Source of the DNA: Bacteroidales bacterium
Lineage (GTDB): Bacteria > Bacteroidota > Bacteroidia > Bacteroidales > Bacteroidaceae
Reading direction: 5' to 3'
DNA length: 58,737 bases
NCBI GenBank assembly: GCA_004552155.1
Contig: SFPF01000026.1
Location: forward strand, 1-58,737
Part shown: positions 1 to 8,808 of the stretch, in pieces
Layout: each line of letters starts with the position of its first letter
Numbering within the stretch: the first letter of the stretch is position 1
Notes under the pieces: model-generated
What the model was told of the DNA's origin: nothing
What the model saw: the letters and a program-made list of their open reading frames with translations, nothing else
Databases searched by the model: none
Made by a program: the position numbers and the translations under genes

Positions 1-234
1 TTCATTAAATTTTTCTTTTATCGCCGGCTCTGCCAGTTCCTTCATGGACACGAACCACTGCTTGGATATTATGGGCTCCACCACCGTTTTGCAGCGATAG
101 CACTGCCCTACATTATGCTTATACGGCTCGATTTTCTCCATAAGACCCTGCTGCTGGAGCATTTCCACTATTTTGCGGCGGCACTCGAACCTGTCCAGAC
201 CTTCAAACTCCGCTCCTGCCTCGGCGTTCATGGA
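1..234 (-). pseudogene. valS: Internal fragment of valyl-tRNA synthetase, cut at both sides
   Basis: The minus strand is open from about 234 to the window edge and reads as the middle of class I valyl-tRNA synthetase (attaches valine to tRNA-Val in the cytoplasm). Recognisable segments in order are GLDRFECRRK, KIEPYKHNVGQCYRCKT, VEPIISKQWFV and ELAEPAI, the region just before the WWGHRIP part of the catalytic core. No start is needed or visible: the protein would extend upstream, yet at about 232-240 the sequence turns into sufD on the other strand. The wording HNVGQCYRCKT resembles clostridial or proteobacterial ValRS more than what I expect for Bacteroidales. I read this as a foreign or rearranged fragment at a chimeric join. 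Confidence 0.75.
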
Positions 235-610
235 TAATGAGAGCCGTATGCTGATGAAGTACGTGCTCGGCGGCAGTTCCACGGCAGCTTTCACGGGCGA
301 GGTGTATGTGGGCAAGGACGCGCAGCGCATTCATTCGGAACAATCCAACGCCAACCTGCTCACCTCCGACGCGGCACGCATTCTCTCGCGCCCCGTACTT
401 GAAATCTATGCCGACGACGTGCAGTGCAACCACGGCGCAACCATACCCGAAGCCCGTCTGCTGCTGCAACATGCCTTTGTGAACGAAGTGCTGGCACGCA
501 TCGAGCCGGAACCTCTGCGCGACCGCCTTTCCTATTTGGTGGAAATGCGCTTCCGCCGCCGCTTGAAGCAATGCGGCTCGTGCACGCTGTGCAAACCCAA
601 TAAGCAATAA
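235..610 (+). pseudogene. sufD: SufD C-terminal fragment with internal in-frame gap
   Basis: C-terminal part of SufD, the scaffold partner of SufB and SufC in Fe-S cluster assembly. The segments KYVLGGSSTAAFTGEVYVGK, LEIYADDVQCNHGAT and EPLRDRLSYLVEMRF are diagnostic. The N-terminal two thirds are missing because the sequence joins a valS fragment at about 235. In addition, after NHGATI (to about 445) the reading jumps to PEARLLLQHAFVNEVL. The strongly conserved GQLDE..LFYM.-type stretch (about 16-18 residues) that should follow NHGAT is absent, in frame. It ends five bases before sufS, the usual sufCDS order, and probably was co-transcribed with it. Confidence 0.8.
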
Positions 611-615
611 CCCCC

Positions 616-1830
616 ATGCTCAACATCGAAGAAATACGCAAGGATTTTCCCATACTCTCCCGCACGGTCTACAACCGCCCGCTGGTCTACCTCGACAACG
701 CGGCCACTACGCAAAAGCCCCGCGCCGTGGTGGAGGCGATGACCGAAGAATATTATTCGGTGAACGCCAACGTGCATCGGGGCGTGCATTATCTTTCGCA
801 GCAAGCCACGGAGTTGCACGAGCAGGCGCGCGCCAATGTGCAGGAGTTTATCAACGCCCGCAGCGAGGCGGAAATCATCTTCACGCGCGGCACGACGGAA
901 AGCCTCAACCTTGTGGCGTTTTCTTTCGGCGAGGCTTTCCTCAAAGAGGGCGACGAAGTGCTCGTGAGCGTCATGGAACATCATTCCAACATCGTGCCTT
1001 GGCAGATGCTGCGTGACAGGAGAGGCATCGTCCTTAAAGTAATTCCGATGACGGACGAGGGAGAGATTGACCTTGAAGCATACAAAAACCTGTTTTCACC
1101 GCGCACGCGGCTCGTCTGCATCGCCCATGTGAGCAATGTGCTCGGCACGGTGAACCCCGTGAAGGAAATGACGGCCATCGCCCACGCCAACGGCGCAAAG
1201 GTGCTGGTAGACGGGGCGCAGAGCGTGCCGCACCGCCACGTGGACGTGCAGGACATCGACTGCGACTTCCTCACCTTTTCTGGGCATAAAATATACGGGC
1301 CTACGGGCATCGGCGTGCTTTACGGACGCGAGGAACTCTTGGAAAAGATGCCGCCGTACCAGGGCGGCGGCGAGATGATAGCCCGCGTGTCGTTTGAAAA
1401 GACTACTTACGAGCGGCTGCCTTTTAAGTTTGAAGCAGGCACGCCCGACTATGTTGGCTCGCACGCCCTCGCTGTGGCATTAGACTACGTGAGGCGTATC
1501 GGCCAAGATGAGATTGCCGCGCACGAGGCGGACCTCACGCGCTACGCCATGGAACAGTTGAGCCTTATTCCTGAAATGAAGATTTATGGCACGGCACGCG
1601 AGAAAGACGCCGTCATCTCTTTCAACGTGGGCAATATCCACCCCCTTGACCTCGGCACGCTGCTCGACCGTCTCGGCATTGCTATCCGCACTGGCCACCA
1701 TTGCGCCCAGCCGCTCATGGCACGCTGCGGAGTGGAGTCGATGGCGCGCGCCTCCTTTGCGCTCTACAACACCCGCGCCGAAGTAGACGCGCTCGTCGCC
1801 GGCATTGACCGCGTCAGAAAGATGTTTTAA
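616..1830 (+). CDS. sufS: Cysteine desulfurase SufS
   Basis: PLP-dependent group II cysteine desulfurase, 404 residues, which takes sulfur from cysteine as a protein persulfide for the SUF Fe-S assembly machinery. The PLP lysine is K225 in SGHKIYGPTG, and the catalytic cysteine is C363 in RTGHHCAQPL, on the short lobe typical of SufS. The N-terminal YLDNAATTQKP and EHHSNIVPWQ motifs are intact, and the length is normal for the family. It follows the sufD remnant by five bases, so it is the last gene of a suf operon whose upstream part is not in the window. No frameshift or missing residue was seen. Confidence 0.95.
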   Translation: MLNIEEIRKDFPILSRTVYNRPLVYLDNAATTQKPRAVVEAMTEEYYSVNANVHRGVHYLSQQATELHEQARANVQEFINARSEAEIIFTRGTTESLNLVAFSFGEAFLKEGDEVLVSVMEHHSNIVPWQMLRDRRGIVLKVIPMTDEGEIDLEAYKNLFSPRTRLVCIAHVSNVLGTVNPVKEMTAIAHANGAKVLVDGAQSVPHRHVDVQDIDCDFLTFSGHKIYGPTGIGVLYGREELLEKMPPYQGGGEMIARVSFEKTTYERLPFKFEAGTPDYVGSHALAVALDYVRRIGQDEIAAHEADLTRYAMEQLSLIPEMKIYGTAREKDAVISFNVGNIHPLDLGTLLDRLGIAIRTGHHCAQPLMARCGVESMARASFALYNTRAEVDALVAGIDRVRKMF

Positions 1831-1868
1831 GAAAAGAGAACCCGGCTTGCCCGGATATTCCGGATTTT

Positions 1869-1890
1869 CCTGATTATCCGGATAATCAGG
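1869..1890. repeat. Perfect 22-bp palindrome between sufS and rnhB
   Basis: CCTGATTATCC followed directly by its exact reverse complement GGATAATCAGG, 39 bases after sufS. There is no U-tract after it, so it is not a classical terminator. It could be a cruciform, a protein site or an mRNA hairpin with almost no loop. Confidence 0.6.
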
Positions 1891-1911
1891 CTTTCAAATA
1901 CCCTCTAAAAA

Positions 1912-2490
1912 ATGCTCCTCGCCCGCTACAATCCCGACATTTTGCTCGAAGCCGGCTGCGACGAAGCCGGTCGCGGCTGCTTGGCAGGCAGCGTGTACGC
2001 CGCTGCCGTTATCCTGCCGCCCGACTACAAGAACGAGCTGCTCAACGACTCCAAGCAACTCTCCCCTGCGGTGCGCTACGCGCTGCGCGAAGAGATAGAG
2101 CGCGTGGCTTTGGCGTGGGGCGTAGGCATTGCCACGGCGCAGGAAATAGATGAAATCAATATTTTGCGTGCCTCAATCCTTGCGATGCACCGCGCCCTCG
2201 ACCAACTCGACCCGCGCCCCGAGCGCATCATCGTGGACGGCAACCGCTTCTCGCCTTACGGTCTCACGCCTTGGAACACCATCGTAAAAGGTGACGGCAA
2301 ATACATGTCGATAGCCGCCGCCTCAATCCTTGCCAAGACTTACCGCGACGACTATATGAAGCAGCTCCACGAGGAATATCCCCATTACGGCTGGGACCAC
2401 AACGCCGGCTATCCCACCAAAGAGCACCGCGAAGGCATCAAAGTCCACGGCCTCACCCCTTATCACCGCCTCACGTTTCATCGGGGGTGA
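1912..2490 (+). CDS. rnhB: Ribonuclease HII
   Basis: RNase HII, 192 residues, removes ribonucleotides and RNA of RNA-DNA hybrids during replication and repair. The acidic catalytic residues sit in AGCDEAGRGCLAG (D17, E18), in IIVDGNRF (about D107) and in the AAASILAKTYRDD segment. The C-terminal GYPTKEH and HGLTPYHR motifs of bacterial RNase HII are intact. Length is normal. It lies 81 bases behind sufS, separated by a perfect palindrome, and is followed by a terminator hairpin at 2519-2580. Confidence 0.93.
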   Translation: MLLARYNPDILLEAGCDEAGRGCLAGSVYAAAVILPPDYKNELLNDSKQLSPAVRYALREEIERVALAWGVGIATAQEIDEINILRASILAMHRALDQLDPRPERIIVDGNRFSPYGLTPWNTIVKGDGKYMSIAAASILAKTYRDDYMKQLHEEYPHYGWDHNAGYPTKEHREGIKVHGLTPYHRLTFHRG

Positions 2491-2518
2491 GTAAGACATA
2501 CTATTCCCCAAAGGAACT

Positions 2519-2580
2519 CGCCCGTCCTGCAAAGAATTTTTGGCAATATTGCCACTTTTTCTTTGTAGGACGGGCGATTT
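2519..2580 (+). terminator. Terminator-like hairpin after rnhB
   Basis: Arms 2519-2536 and 2559-2576 pair over 18 bases with one mismatch (CGCCCGTCCTGCAAAGAA against its complement). The loop carries a second perfect palindrome, GGCAATATTGCC, and T-rich stretches follow each half. It lies 29 bases after the rnhB stop. Confidence 0.6.
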
Positions 2581-2654
2581 TGATGCGCGAAACGGCGGGA
2601 GGCGGAGTTTGACGGATTAAGGCGGAATTTGCTGCGTTGAATTTTTTATTTGCC

Positions 2655-2820
2655 GCAAGATATTTTTTACGGAATCGCAGAGAGTTTTTACTATCCTATA
2701 AGAAAAAGTTTGTTACAAACTTTGTAATACATATTACAAAGTTTCTAATACATGTTACAAAGTTTGTATTACAAACTTTGTAACAAACTTTTTCTGCGCA
2801 GGCACAAAAAAATATCTTGC
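2655..2820. repeat. Family B palindrome array, copy 1
   Basis: Between the convergent rnhB and ybeY. Four copies of the 15-bp palindrome TTACAAACTTTGTAA or close variants start at 2713, 2734, 2755 and 2769 (spacing 21, 21, 14). The array sits inside a longer foldback: arms 2701-2719 and 2777-2795 are perfectly complementary, and outer arms GCAAGATATTTTTT (2655-2668) and its complement (2807-2820) close the element. A second copy with the same outer word is at 29742-29899. There is no credible gene in 2490-2854. Confidence 0.75.
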
Positions 2821-2853
2821 TGAAAGTGGAAAATATCAGCAAGATATTGAAAA

Positions 2854-3276
2854 TTATTTGCCTGCAACGCGTGCCTGCAAGGCTTTGTTTTCGGCGGCTT
2901 CCATAATGGCGCGCTCGCCGGGGCCTTTGTCGTTGATGCCGCAAAGGTGGAGAATGCCGTGGATTATGACGCGGTGCAGTTCTTCGTCGTAGGCCGTGCC
3001 TTGCGCCTCGGCGTTGCTGCGCACCGTGTCGAGGCTGATAAAGAGGTCGCCCGAGATGGTGTCGTCCTCGCAATAGTCGAAGGTGATGATGTCGGTGTAA
3101 TAGTCGTGGTTGAGGTATTGGCGGTTCACTTCGAGGATTTTCTCATCGTCGCAAAAGATGTATGCCACCTCGCCCACCTTTTTTCCGTAGCCCGCAGCCA
3201 CGCGGCGCACCCACGCCGACACGTCGCGGCGGCGAATGGGCGGCATTTTCACATTAAAAGTTTGGTATGAAATCAT
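2854..3276 (-). CDS. ybeY: Endoribonuclease YbeY (rRNA maturation)
   Basis: Metal-dependent endoribonuclease of the UPF0054 family, needed for 16S rRNA 3' end maturation and ribosome quality control. The zinc site is the HGILHLCGINDK stretch, the bacterial H-x3-H motif with a distal N/D in place of the more usual H; TDIITFDY and SGDLFISLDTV are also typical. I start it at 3276 (MISYQTFNVK), giving 140 residues. The longer open frame to 3318 runs into the intergenic repeat at 3286-3396 and is not credible. It is downstream of ruvB in the same direction, separated by that repeat. Confidence 0.88.
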   Translation of the reverse strand: MISYQTFNVKMPPIRRRDVSAWVRRVAAGYGKKVGEVAYIFCDDEKILEVNRQYLNHDYYTDIITFDYCEDDTISGDLFISLDTVRSNAEAQGTAYDEELHRVIIHGILHLCGINDKGPGERAIMEAAENKALQARVAGK

Positions 3277-3285
3277 AACTATTTT

Positions 3286-3396
3286 AGTAAACATGTAAAC
3301 GAGTATACAAGTAAACAAGACAGAGAAGTCTTGCTAATTAAATTTTACATGAGTAACTTGTCTCGTCTACTCGTTTACTTGTAAACTCGTCTACTA
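3286..3396. repeat. Family A foldback, full copy 1
   Basis: The left arm is made of 8-base modules GTARACRA (AGTAAACATG, TAAACGAG, TATACAAG, TAAACAAG). A loop with GTCTTGCTAATTAAATTTTAC follows in part, and the right arm (about 3353-3396) is built of the complementary modules (CTCGTCTACTCGTTTACTTG and so on). It lies between ruvB and ybeY. Confidence 0.85.
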
Positions 3397-3409
3397 ATAA
3401 ATGAAGAAT

Positions 3410-4450
3410 TTAGTTTTCAGTGAATAAAGAAGTCTGCATCGGCGTGCCTCCGTAGGGGTTGCGGCCGAGGTGCTGATAAGCGAGGTCGGTGACTTCGCGG
3501 CCGCGCGGCGTGCGGCGTATAAAGCCCTCTTTGATGAGAAACGGCTCGTAAACCTCCTCCACGGTGCCGGCGTCCTCGCCAATAGCGGTGGCAATGGTGG
3601 AAACGCCGACGGGGCCGCCCTTGAACTTGTCGATGATGGTGAGGAGTATTTTATTGTCGATTTCGTCCAAGCCGTATTTATCTATATTGAGCGCTTCGAG
3701 GGCGAAGCGGGCAATGGCGAGGTTGATGCTGCCGTTGCCGCGCACCTGTGCAAAGTCGCGCACGCGGCGTAACAGGGCGTTGGCGATACGGGGCGTACCT
3801 CGGCTGCGCCCTGCTATCTCGTCGGCCGCGCGGGGCTCTATGGGCACGCCGAGTATGTCGGCGGAGCGCGTCACGATGTGCGCCAGCGTGGCGGCATCGT
3901 AGTATTCGAGATGCAGGTTGATGCCGAAACGGGCACGGAGCGGGGCGGTGAGCAGGCCGCTGCGCGTGGTGGCACCCACGAGCGTGAAGGGGTTGAGATC
4001 TATCTGGATGGAACGCGCCGCCGGGCCGCGGTCGATCATGATGTCGATGCGGTAGTCCTCCATGGCGGAGTAGAGATATTCCTCCACCACGGGGGAGAGG
4101 CGGTGAATCTCGTCGATGAAGAGCACATCGTTCTTTTCAAGGCTCGTAAGCAAGCCCGCCAGGTCGCCCGGCTTGTCAAGCACGGGCCCCGAGGTTAGTT
4201 TGAAGCCCACGCCAAGTTCGTTGGCGATGATGTTGGAAAGCGTGGTCTTGCCCAGTCCCGGGGGGCCGTGCAGGAGCGTATGGTCGAGCGGCTCGCCGCG
4301 ATAGCGTGCCGCTTCGACAAAGATGCGCAGGTTGTCCACCACCTTCTTCTGTCCGCTGAAATCGTCGAACGAAAGCGGGCGCAGCGCGTTTTCAAAGTCC
4401 TTTTCTGCCGGCTGCGGGGCTTGCTGCTGGGCGAAAAGGATTGGCGGCAC
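3410..4450 (-). CDS. ruvB: Holliday junction helicase subunit RuvB
   Basis: AAA+ motor that drives RuvA-bound Holliday junction migration in recombinational repair, 346 residues. Walker A is GPPGLGKTT (62-70), Walker B is LFIDEIHRL (DEIH at 112-115), sensor 1 lies in LVGATTRSG with arginine finger context LRARFG, and the C-terminal winged helix is FIRRTPRGREVT. The length is normal. The gene is transcribed away from the membrane protein at 4595, and ybeY lies downstream across repeat A1. Confidence 0.96.
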   Translation of the reverse strand: MPPILFAQQQAPQPAEKDFENALRPLSFDDFSGQKKVVDNLRIFVEAARYRGEPLDHTLLHGPPGLGKTTLSNIIANELGVGFKLTSGPVLDKPGDLAGLLTSLEKNDVLFIDEIHRLSPVVEEYLYSAMEDYRIDIMIDRGPAARSIQIDLNPFTLVGATTRSGLLTAPLRARFGINLHLEYYDAATLAHIVTRSADILGVPIEPRAADEIAGRSRGTPRIANALLRRVRDFAQVRGNGSINLAIARFALEALNIDKYGLDEIDNKILLTIIDKFKGGPVGVSTIATAIGEDAGTVEEVYEPFLIKEGFIRRTPRGREVTDLAYQHLGRNPYGGTPMQTSLFTEN

Positions 4451-4476
4451 GGCTTATCTTATAAGAAAAGCGCGTT

Positions 4477-4512
4477 TTTGGCGGTCGGTGCATACGTTTT
4501 TATTTAACTTTG
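4477..4512 (+). promoter_or_regulatory. Bacteroidota promoter for the 4595 gene
   Basis: TAACTTTG at 4505-4512 matches the -7 consensus TAnnTTTG, with a TTTG word at 4477-4480 in the -33 region. It is in the divergent space between ruvB and the 4595 gene. Confidence 0.55.
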
Positions 4513-4594
4513 CACGATTATAAAGTCCATTTTGTTAATGATCATTTGGCAGAACAGCACGATACGCCCCTGCCCGATACACAATATATATAAT

Positions 4595-5824
4595 ATGGTA
4601 CTCAATTATATCTGGATCTTCTTTTTCCTTGCGGCGTTCGCCATTGCCTGCGTGCGCCTGCTGTTTATGGGCGACTACGACGTGTTTCCCGCGGTCATCA
4701 ACTCTACGTTCGACTCCGCCAAGACGGCGTTTGAGATTTCGCTCGGGCTCACGGGCGTGCTCTCGCTATGGATGGGCATCATGAAAATCGGGGAGCGCGG
4801 CGGAGTGGTGAATGCCCTGGCTCGGGTGCTCGGTCCCGTGTTTGCGAAATTGTTTCCCGAAATTCCGCGCAACCACCCCGTCATCGGCAACATCTTCATG
4901 AACCTCTCCGCCAACATGCTCGGCCTCGACAATGCCGCCACGCCGCTCGGACTGAAAGCAATGGAGGGGCTGCAAGAATTGAACACGAAGAAAGACACTG
5001 CCTCTAACTCGATGATTATGTTCCTCGTGCTCAACACGAGCGGGCTTACCATCATTCCCGTGAGTATCATGGTGTATCGCGCTCAGATGGGCGCGGCTCA
5101 GCCCACCGACATATTTCTCCCCATATTGCTCGCCACGTTTTTCAGCACTCTCTGCGGCATCGTCGTCACGGGGCTGGTGCAGCGCATCAACCTCCTCTCG
5201 CCCGTGCTGCTGCTCACGCTCGGCGGCCTTTCGGCGGGAGTCGGCGGCCTGCTGTGGCTGTTCAGCAAAATGGACGCGGCGGCGATGAACATCGTGGGTA
5301 CCACGTCGGCCAACGTGCTGCTATTTTTCATCATCATCTGCTTCATAGTGGCGGGCATCAGGAAGAAGGTGAACGTTTACGATGCGTTTATCGAGGGAGC
5401 CAAAGGCGGTTTTGAGACTGCCGTGCGCATCATCCCCTACCTCGTAGCCATATTGGTGAGCATCGGCGTGTTCCGCGCCTCGGGCGCAATGGACTGGGCG
5501 ATAGAAGGCATCGCCGCGCTGGTGAGAAGCACGGGGAGCGATGCCGAGTGGGTGGGCGCACTGCCCACCGCCCTGATGAAGCCGCTCAGCGGCAGCGGAG
5601 CGCGGGGCATGATGGTCGATGCGATGCAGACCTTCGGCGCAGACAGTTTTGCGGGGCGGCTTAGCTGCATCTTCCAAGGCAGCACCGACACGACGTTCTA
5701 TATCCTTGCCGTTTACTTCGGTTCGGTGGGCGTGAGCCGCACGCGCCATGCCGTGGGCTGCGGCCTTGCCGCCGACCTGGCGGGCATGATTGCCGCCGTA
5801 TTTATAGCATATCTGTTTTTCTAA
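4595..5824 (+). CDS. Nucleoside-recognition (gate) domain membrane protein, SpmA-SpmB type
   Basis: Integral membrane protein of 409 residues from the start at 4595 (MVLNYIWIFF). It contains two nucleoside-recognition gate domains fused in one chain: an N-terminal half resembling spore maturation protein A (NHPVIGNIFMNLSANMLGLD, NAATPLGLKAM) and a C-terminal half resembling SpmB (VRIIPYLVAILVSIGVFRASG, KPLSGSGARG, STDTTFYILAVYFGSVGV). Many hydrophobic segments support an inner-membrane location. The family name does not imply sporulation in Bacteroidota, and the transported or sensed substrate is unknown. The upstream in-frame ATG at 4532 is less likely because it lies too near the promoter at 4505. 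Confidence 0.85.
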   Translation: MVLNYIWIFFFLAAFAIACVRLLFMGDYDVFPAVINSTFDSAKTAFEISLGLTGVLSLWMGIMKIGERGGVVNALARVLGPVFAKLFPEIPRNHPVIGNIFMNLSANMLGLDNAATPLGLKAMEGLQELNTKKDTASNSMIMFLVLNTSGLTIIPVSIMVYRAQMGAAQPTDIFLPILLATFFSTLCGIVVTGLVQRINLLSPVLLLTLGGLSAGVGGLLWLFSKMDAAAMNIVGTTSANVLLFFIIICFIVAGIRKKVNVYDAFIEGAKGGFETAVRIIPYLVAILVSIGVFRASGAMDWAIEGIAALVRSTGSDAEWVGALPTALMKPLSGSGARGMMVDAMQTFGADSFAGRLSCIFQGSTDTTFYILAVYFGSVGVSRTRHAVGCGLAADLAGMIAAVFIAYLFF

Positions 5825-5847
5825 ACACGCAAATTCATTAATCAACC

Positions 5848-7350
5848 ATGTCTTCACTCTCTTCTTTAGTAAAAGATACGGCCATCTACGGGCTTAGCAG
5901 CATTATCGGGCGCTTCCTCAACTATCTGCTCGTGCCGCTCTACACCACCGCGCTGGCGGCCTCAACGGGCGGCTACGGCGTGATAACGGAAGTGTACAGC
6001 TACGTGGCCTTGCTGCTCGTGCTGCTCACCTTCGGCATGGAGACCACCTTCTTCCGCTTTGTAAACAAAACCGAAGAAGACCCCATGCGCGTCTATGCCA
6101 CCACACTCATCGCCGTGGGCGGCGTGGGGCTGCTGTTTGTTGCAGCCGTGCTCGGGCTGCTGCCACAGATTGCCGCCGCGCTGGGCTATGCCGACCACCC
6201 CGAATACCTCGGCATGATGGCCGTGTGCGTGGCAATCGACGCTTTCCAGTGCATACCCTTCGCCTATCTGCGCTATCAGAAGAAACCCATAAAGTTTGCC
6301 GCGCTGAAACTGCTTTTCATCGTGCTCAACATCAGCCTCAACCTCATCTTCTTCCTGCTGCTGCCCGCGCTCTACGCCCTGCCCGCCACGGGAGAGATTG
6401 TGGCGAAATTCTACGACCCCGCCGTCGGCGTGGGCTACGCCTTCGGCATCAACTTGTTCTGCACGGCGCTGATTACCTTCTTCTTCCGCCGCGAACTGAC
6501 AGGCTTCCGCTACCGCCTCGACACGCGGCTGATGCGCCGCATGCTCTCCTACGCCTGGCCGATACTGATACTCGGCATCGCCGGCATTCTCAACCAGACG
6601 GCCGACAAGATGCTCTTCCGCCACCTCGTGCCGGGCGAAGAAGGAAAGGTGCAACTCGGCATCTACGGCGCGGCGGTGAAGATTGCCATGATTATGGCGA
6701 TGATCACGCAAGCATTCCGCTACGCCTACGAGCCCTTTGTGTTCGGGAAACAAGCAGAGAAAGACAACCGAGCCACCTACGCCAAGGCGATGAAATACTT
6801 CCTCATCTTCACGCTCCTCGCCTTCCTGCTGGTTGTGGGCAACATGGAAATCCTGAAACACCTCATCGGCAGCGACTACTGGCCGGGACTGAAAGTGGTG
6901 CCCGTGGTGATGGCCGCCGAAATCATGATGGGCATTTATTTCAACCTTTCCTTTTGGTACAAACTCACCGACCGCACGATTTGGGGCGCATGGTTCTCGG
7001 GACTGGGTTGCCTTGTGCTTATCGGCGTAAACGTGTGGGGCATCCCGCGCTACGGCTACATGGCTTGCGCCTGGGCCGGCGTGGCGGGCTACGGCACGGC
7101 AATGGTGACGAGCTACCTCGTGGGGCGCAAATACTACCCCATCGACTATCCTCTGAAGAGCATGGCGGCATACGTGCTGCTCGCCGCCTTCTTCTACGCG
7201 CTGATGCAGGGCTTTGCGGCCTATTGCCAGAACGCATGGCTGCAACTCGGCTTCAACGAAGTCTGCGTCGTGCTCTTCGCCGCCCACATCGTCTACCACG
7301 ACCTTCCGCTCCGGCAACTGCCCGTCGTGGGAAGGTTTTTTAAGAAATGA
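5848..7350 (+). CDS. Polysaccharide flippase-like membrane protein
   Basis: Polytopic membrane protein of 500 residues from the MOP exporter superfamily (Wzx/MurJ-like). Features are the N-terminal AIYGLSSIIGRFLNYLLVPL and TFGMETTFFRF segments, about 12-14 hydrophobic helices, and a polysaccharide biosynthesis C-terminal domain from about residue 330. Such proteins flip lipid-linked glycans across the inner membrane; no neighbouring glycosyltransferases point to a specific glycan. It begins 23 bases after the gate-domain protein and ends just before a family A repeat. Confidence 0.8.
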   Translation: MSSLSSLVKDTAIYGLSSIIGRFLNYLLVPLYTTALAASTGGYGVITEVYSYVALLLVLLTFGMETTFFRFVNKTEEDPMRVYATTLIAVGGVGLLFVAAVLGLLPQIAAALGYADHPEYLGMMAVCVAIDAFQCIPFAYLRYQKKPIKFAALKLLFIVLNISLNLIFFLLLPALYALPATGEIVAKFYDPAVGVGYAFGINLFCTALITFFFRRELTGFRYRLDTRLMRRMLSYAWPILILGIAGILNQTADKMLFRHLVPGEEGKVQLGIYGAAVKIAMIMAMITQAFRYAYEPFVFGKQAEKDNRATYAKAMKYFLIFTLLAFLLVVGNMEILKHLIGSDYWPGLKVVPVVMAAEIMMGIYFNLSFWYKLTDRTIWGAWFSGLGCLVLIGVNVWGIPRYGYMACAWAGVAGYGTAMVTSYLVGRKYYPIDYPLKSMAAYVLLAAFFYALMQGFAAYCQNAWLQLGFNEVCVVLFAAHIVYHDLPLRQLPVVGRFFKK

Positions 7351-7354
7351 TTAT

Positions 7355-7465
7355 GAGTAGACAAGTAAACGAGTAGACGAGTAAACAAGACAAGTTTCCA
7401 TATAAAATAAAGTTTGCAAGACAAATCTATCTCGTCTACTCGTTTACTTGTAAACTCGTTTACTA
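7355..7465. repeat. Family A foldback, full copy 2
   Basis: The left arm GAGTAGACAAGTAAACGAGT followed by AGACGAGTAAACAAGACAAG and the right arm TCTCGTCTACTCGTTTACTT followed by GTAAACTCGTTTACT are built of the same 8-base modules in opposite orientation around a roughly 40-base AT-rich loop. It fills the gap between the flippase and the M16 peptidase. Confidence 0.88.
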
Positions 7466-7477
7466 AAAACATAACCA

Positions 7478-8743
7478 ATGGCTCACTATACAGACATCTT
7501 GCCCAACGGCCTGCGCCTCGTTTGCGAGCGCACGGCTTCCGACGTAGTGTATTGCGGCTACGTGGTCGGTGCCGGCACGCGCCACGAAGACACGGCCGAC
7601 GAGGGCATGGCACACTTCGTGGAGCACCTTTCGTTCAAGGGCACGGCACGGCGCAGCTCGGCAGCCGTGAATAATGCGCTCGAACGCTACGGCGGCGACC
7701 TCAACGCCTATACCAATAAGCAGGGCACGGTGTATCACGCCACGGTGCTCAAAGCCCAGTTCGCCCGCGCCGCCGACCTGCTCACCGACATCGTGTTTCA
7801 CAGCACCTTCCCGCAGCGCGAAATCGACAAGGAAGTAGACGTGATTTGCGATGAAATCGAGAGTTTCAAGGACTCTCCGAGCGAACTTATCTTCGACGAA
7901 TTCGAGCAACGCCTCTTTGCCGGCAGCCCATTGGGGCGCGATATTCTCGGCACGGCCCGGCGCCTCAAAACCTACACTACCGCCGATGCCCTGCGCTTCA
8001 CGCGGCGGCACTACCGCCCCGGGAACGCCGTGTTCTTCCTGAGCGGCGACATTGATGGCAAGAAAGCCGCGCGGACGCTGCAAAGGCTTTTTGAAAAATA
8101 TCCCATCCCCGAGCCCGAGCCTGCTGAAAAGGCTTTTGCCGCCGCGCCCTCAGAGCAAATCCCCGCCCCCGCGGCGCACCGCTTCGACGTTTCGGTAAAC
8201 AAAGACACGCACCAGGCGCACGTGATGATCGGCGCGCCGACTTTCGGCGGCGAAGACCCGCGCCGTTTCGCCTTGCTGCTGCTCAACAACATGCTGGGCG
8301 GGCCTGGCATGAGTTCGCGCCTTAACATTGCGCTGCGCGAACGGGCCGCGCTGGTTTATTCGGTAGATTCTTATATTTCCACCTATCCCGATGCCGGCTA
8401 TTGGCACGTTTATTTCGGTTGCGACGGCGCAGACGTGCCGCGCTGCTGCCGACTGGTTAGGCGCGAACTGAGCCGCCTTGCCGAAACGCCGCTTACGCCC
8501 GCACGGCTGGCGGCGGCAAAGGCGCAGCTGTGCGGACAAATCGGCATTGCGCAGGACAACGGCGAGAGCCGAGCCCTCGCCCTCGGGCGCACCTACGCCG
8601 AATACGGCACGGTGCGCGACGTAGCCCTCCTGCGCCGAAACATCGAAGCCGTGACCGCCGAGGACATCCGCAGCCTCGCGGCAGAAATCTTTGCGCCCGA
8701 GCGGCTCTGCCGCCTCGTTTATATGCCAAAAGCAGAGGATTGA
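7478..8743 (+). CDS. M16 family zinc peptidase
   Basis: Insulinase-like (inverzincin) metallopeptidase, 421 residues. The zinc motif HxxEH is HFVEH at 46-50, with the third ligand glutamate in the DEIESFKDSPSE stretch. The N-terminal domain is PF00675-like (LNAYTNKQGTVYHATV) and the C-terminal domain PF05193-like (FTRRHYRPGNAVFFLSGDID). The sequence NMLGGPGMSSRLNIALRE is the usual dimer/active-site arm. No signal peptide is evident, so a cytoplasmic or single-chain processing peptidase role is likely; the substrate is unknown. It follows repeat A2. Confidence 0.9.
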   Translation: MAHYTDILPNGLRLVCERTASDVVYCGYVVGAGTRHEDTADEGMAHFVEHLSFKGTARRSSAAVNNALERYGGDLNAYTNKQGTVYHATVLKAQFARAADLLTDIVFHSTFPQREIDKEVDVICDEIESFKDSPSELIFDEFEQRLFAGSPLGRDILGTARRLKTYTTADALRFTRRHYRPGNAVFFLSGDIDGKKAARTLQRLFEKYPIPEPEPAEKAFAAAPSEQIPAPAAHRFDVSVNKDTHQAHVMIGAPTFGGEDPRRFALLLLNNMLGGPGMSSRLNIALRERAALVYSVDSYISTYPDAGYWHVYFGCDGADVPRCCRLVRRELSRLAETPLTPARLAAAKAQLCGQIGIAQDNGESRALALGRTYAEYGTVRDVALLRRNIEAVTAEDIRSLAAEIFAPERLCRLVYMPKAED

Positions 8744-8808
8744 CTTGTTTTTTGCCCTTATCTTATAAGATAATTGCGCTTTTCTGCGCGGCACTGCCAA
8801 TTTAGTTG

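Noticed and set aside
2696..3073. Minus-strand ORF with heptad peptide TNFVTCI next to ybeY
   Set aside because: It is the family B palindrome array read in frame, fused to an off-frame copy of ybeY sequence.
5962..7317. 451-codon open frame opposite the flippase gene
   Set aside because: His/Glu-rich shadow of a G+C-rich gene in the complementary frame; the flippase has clear membrane segments.
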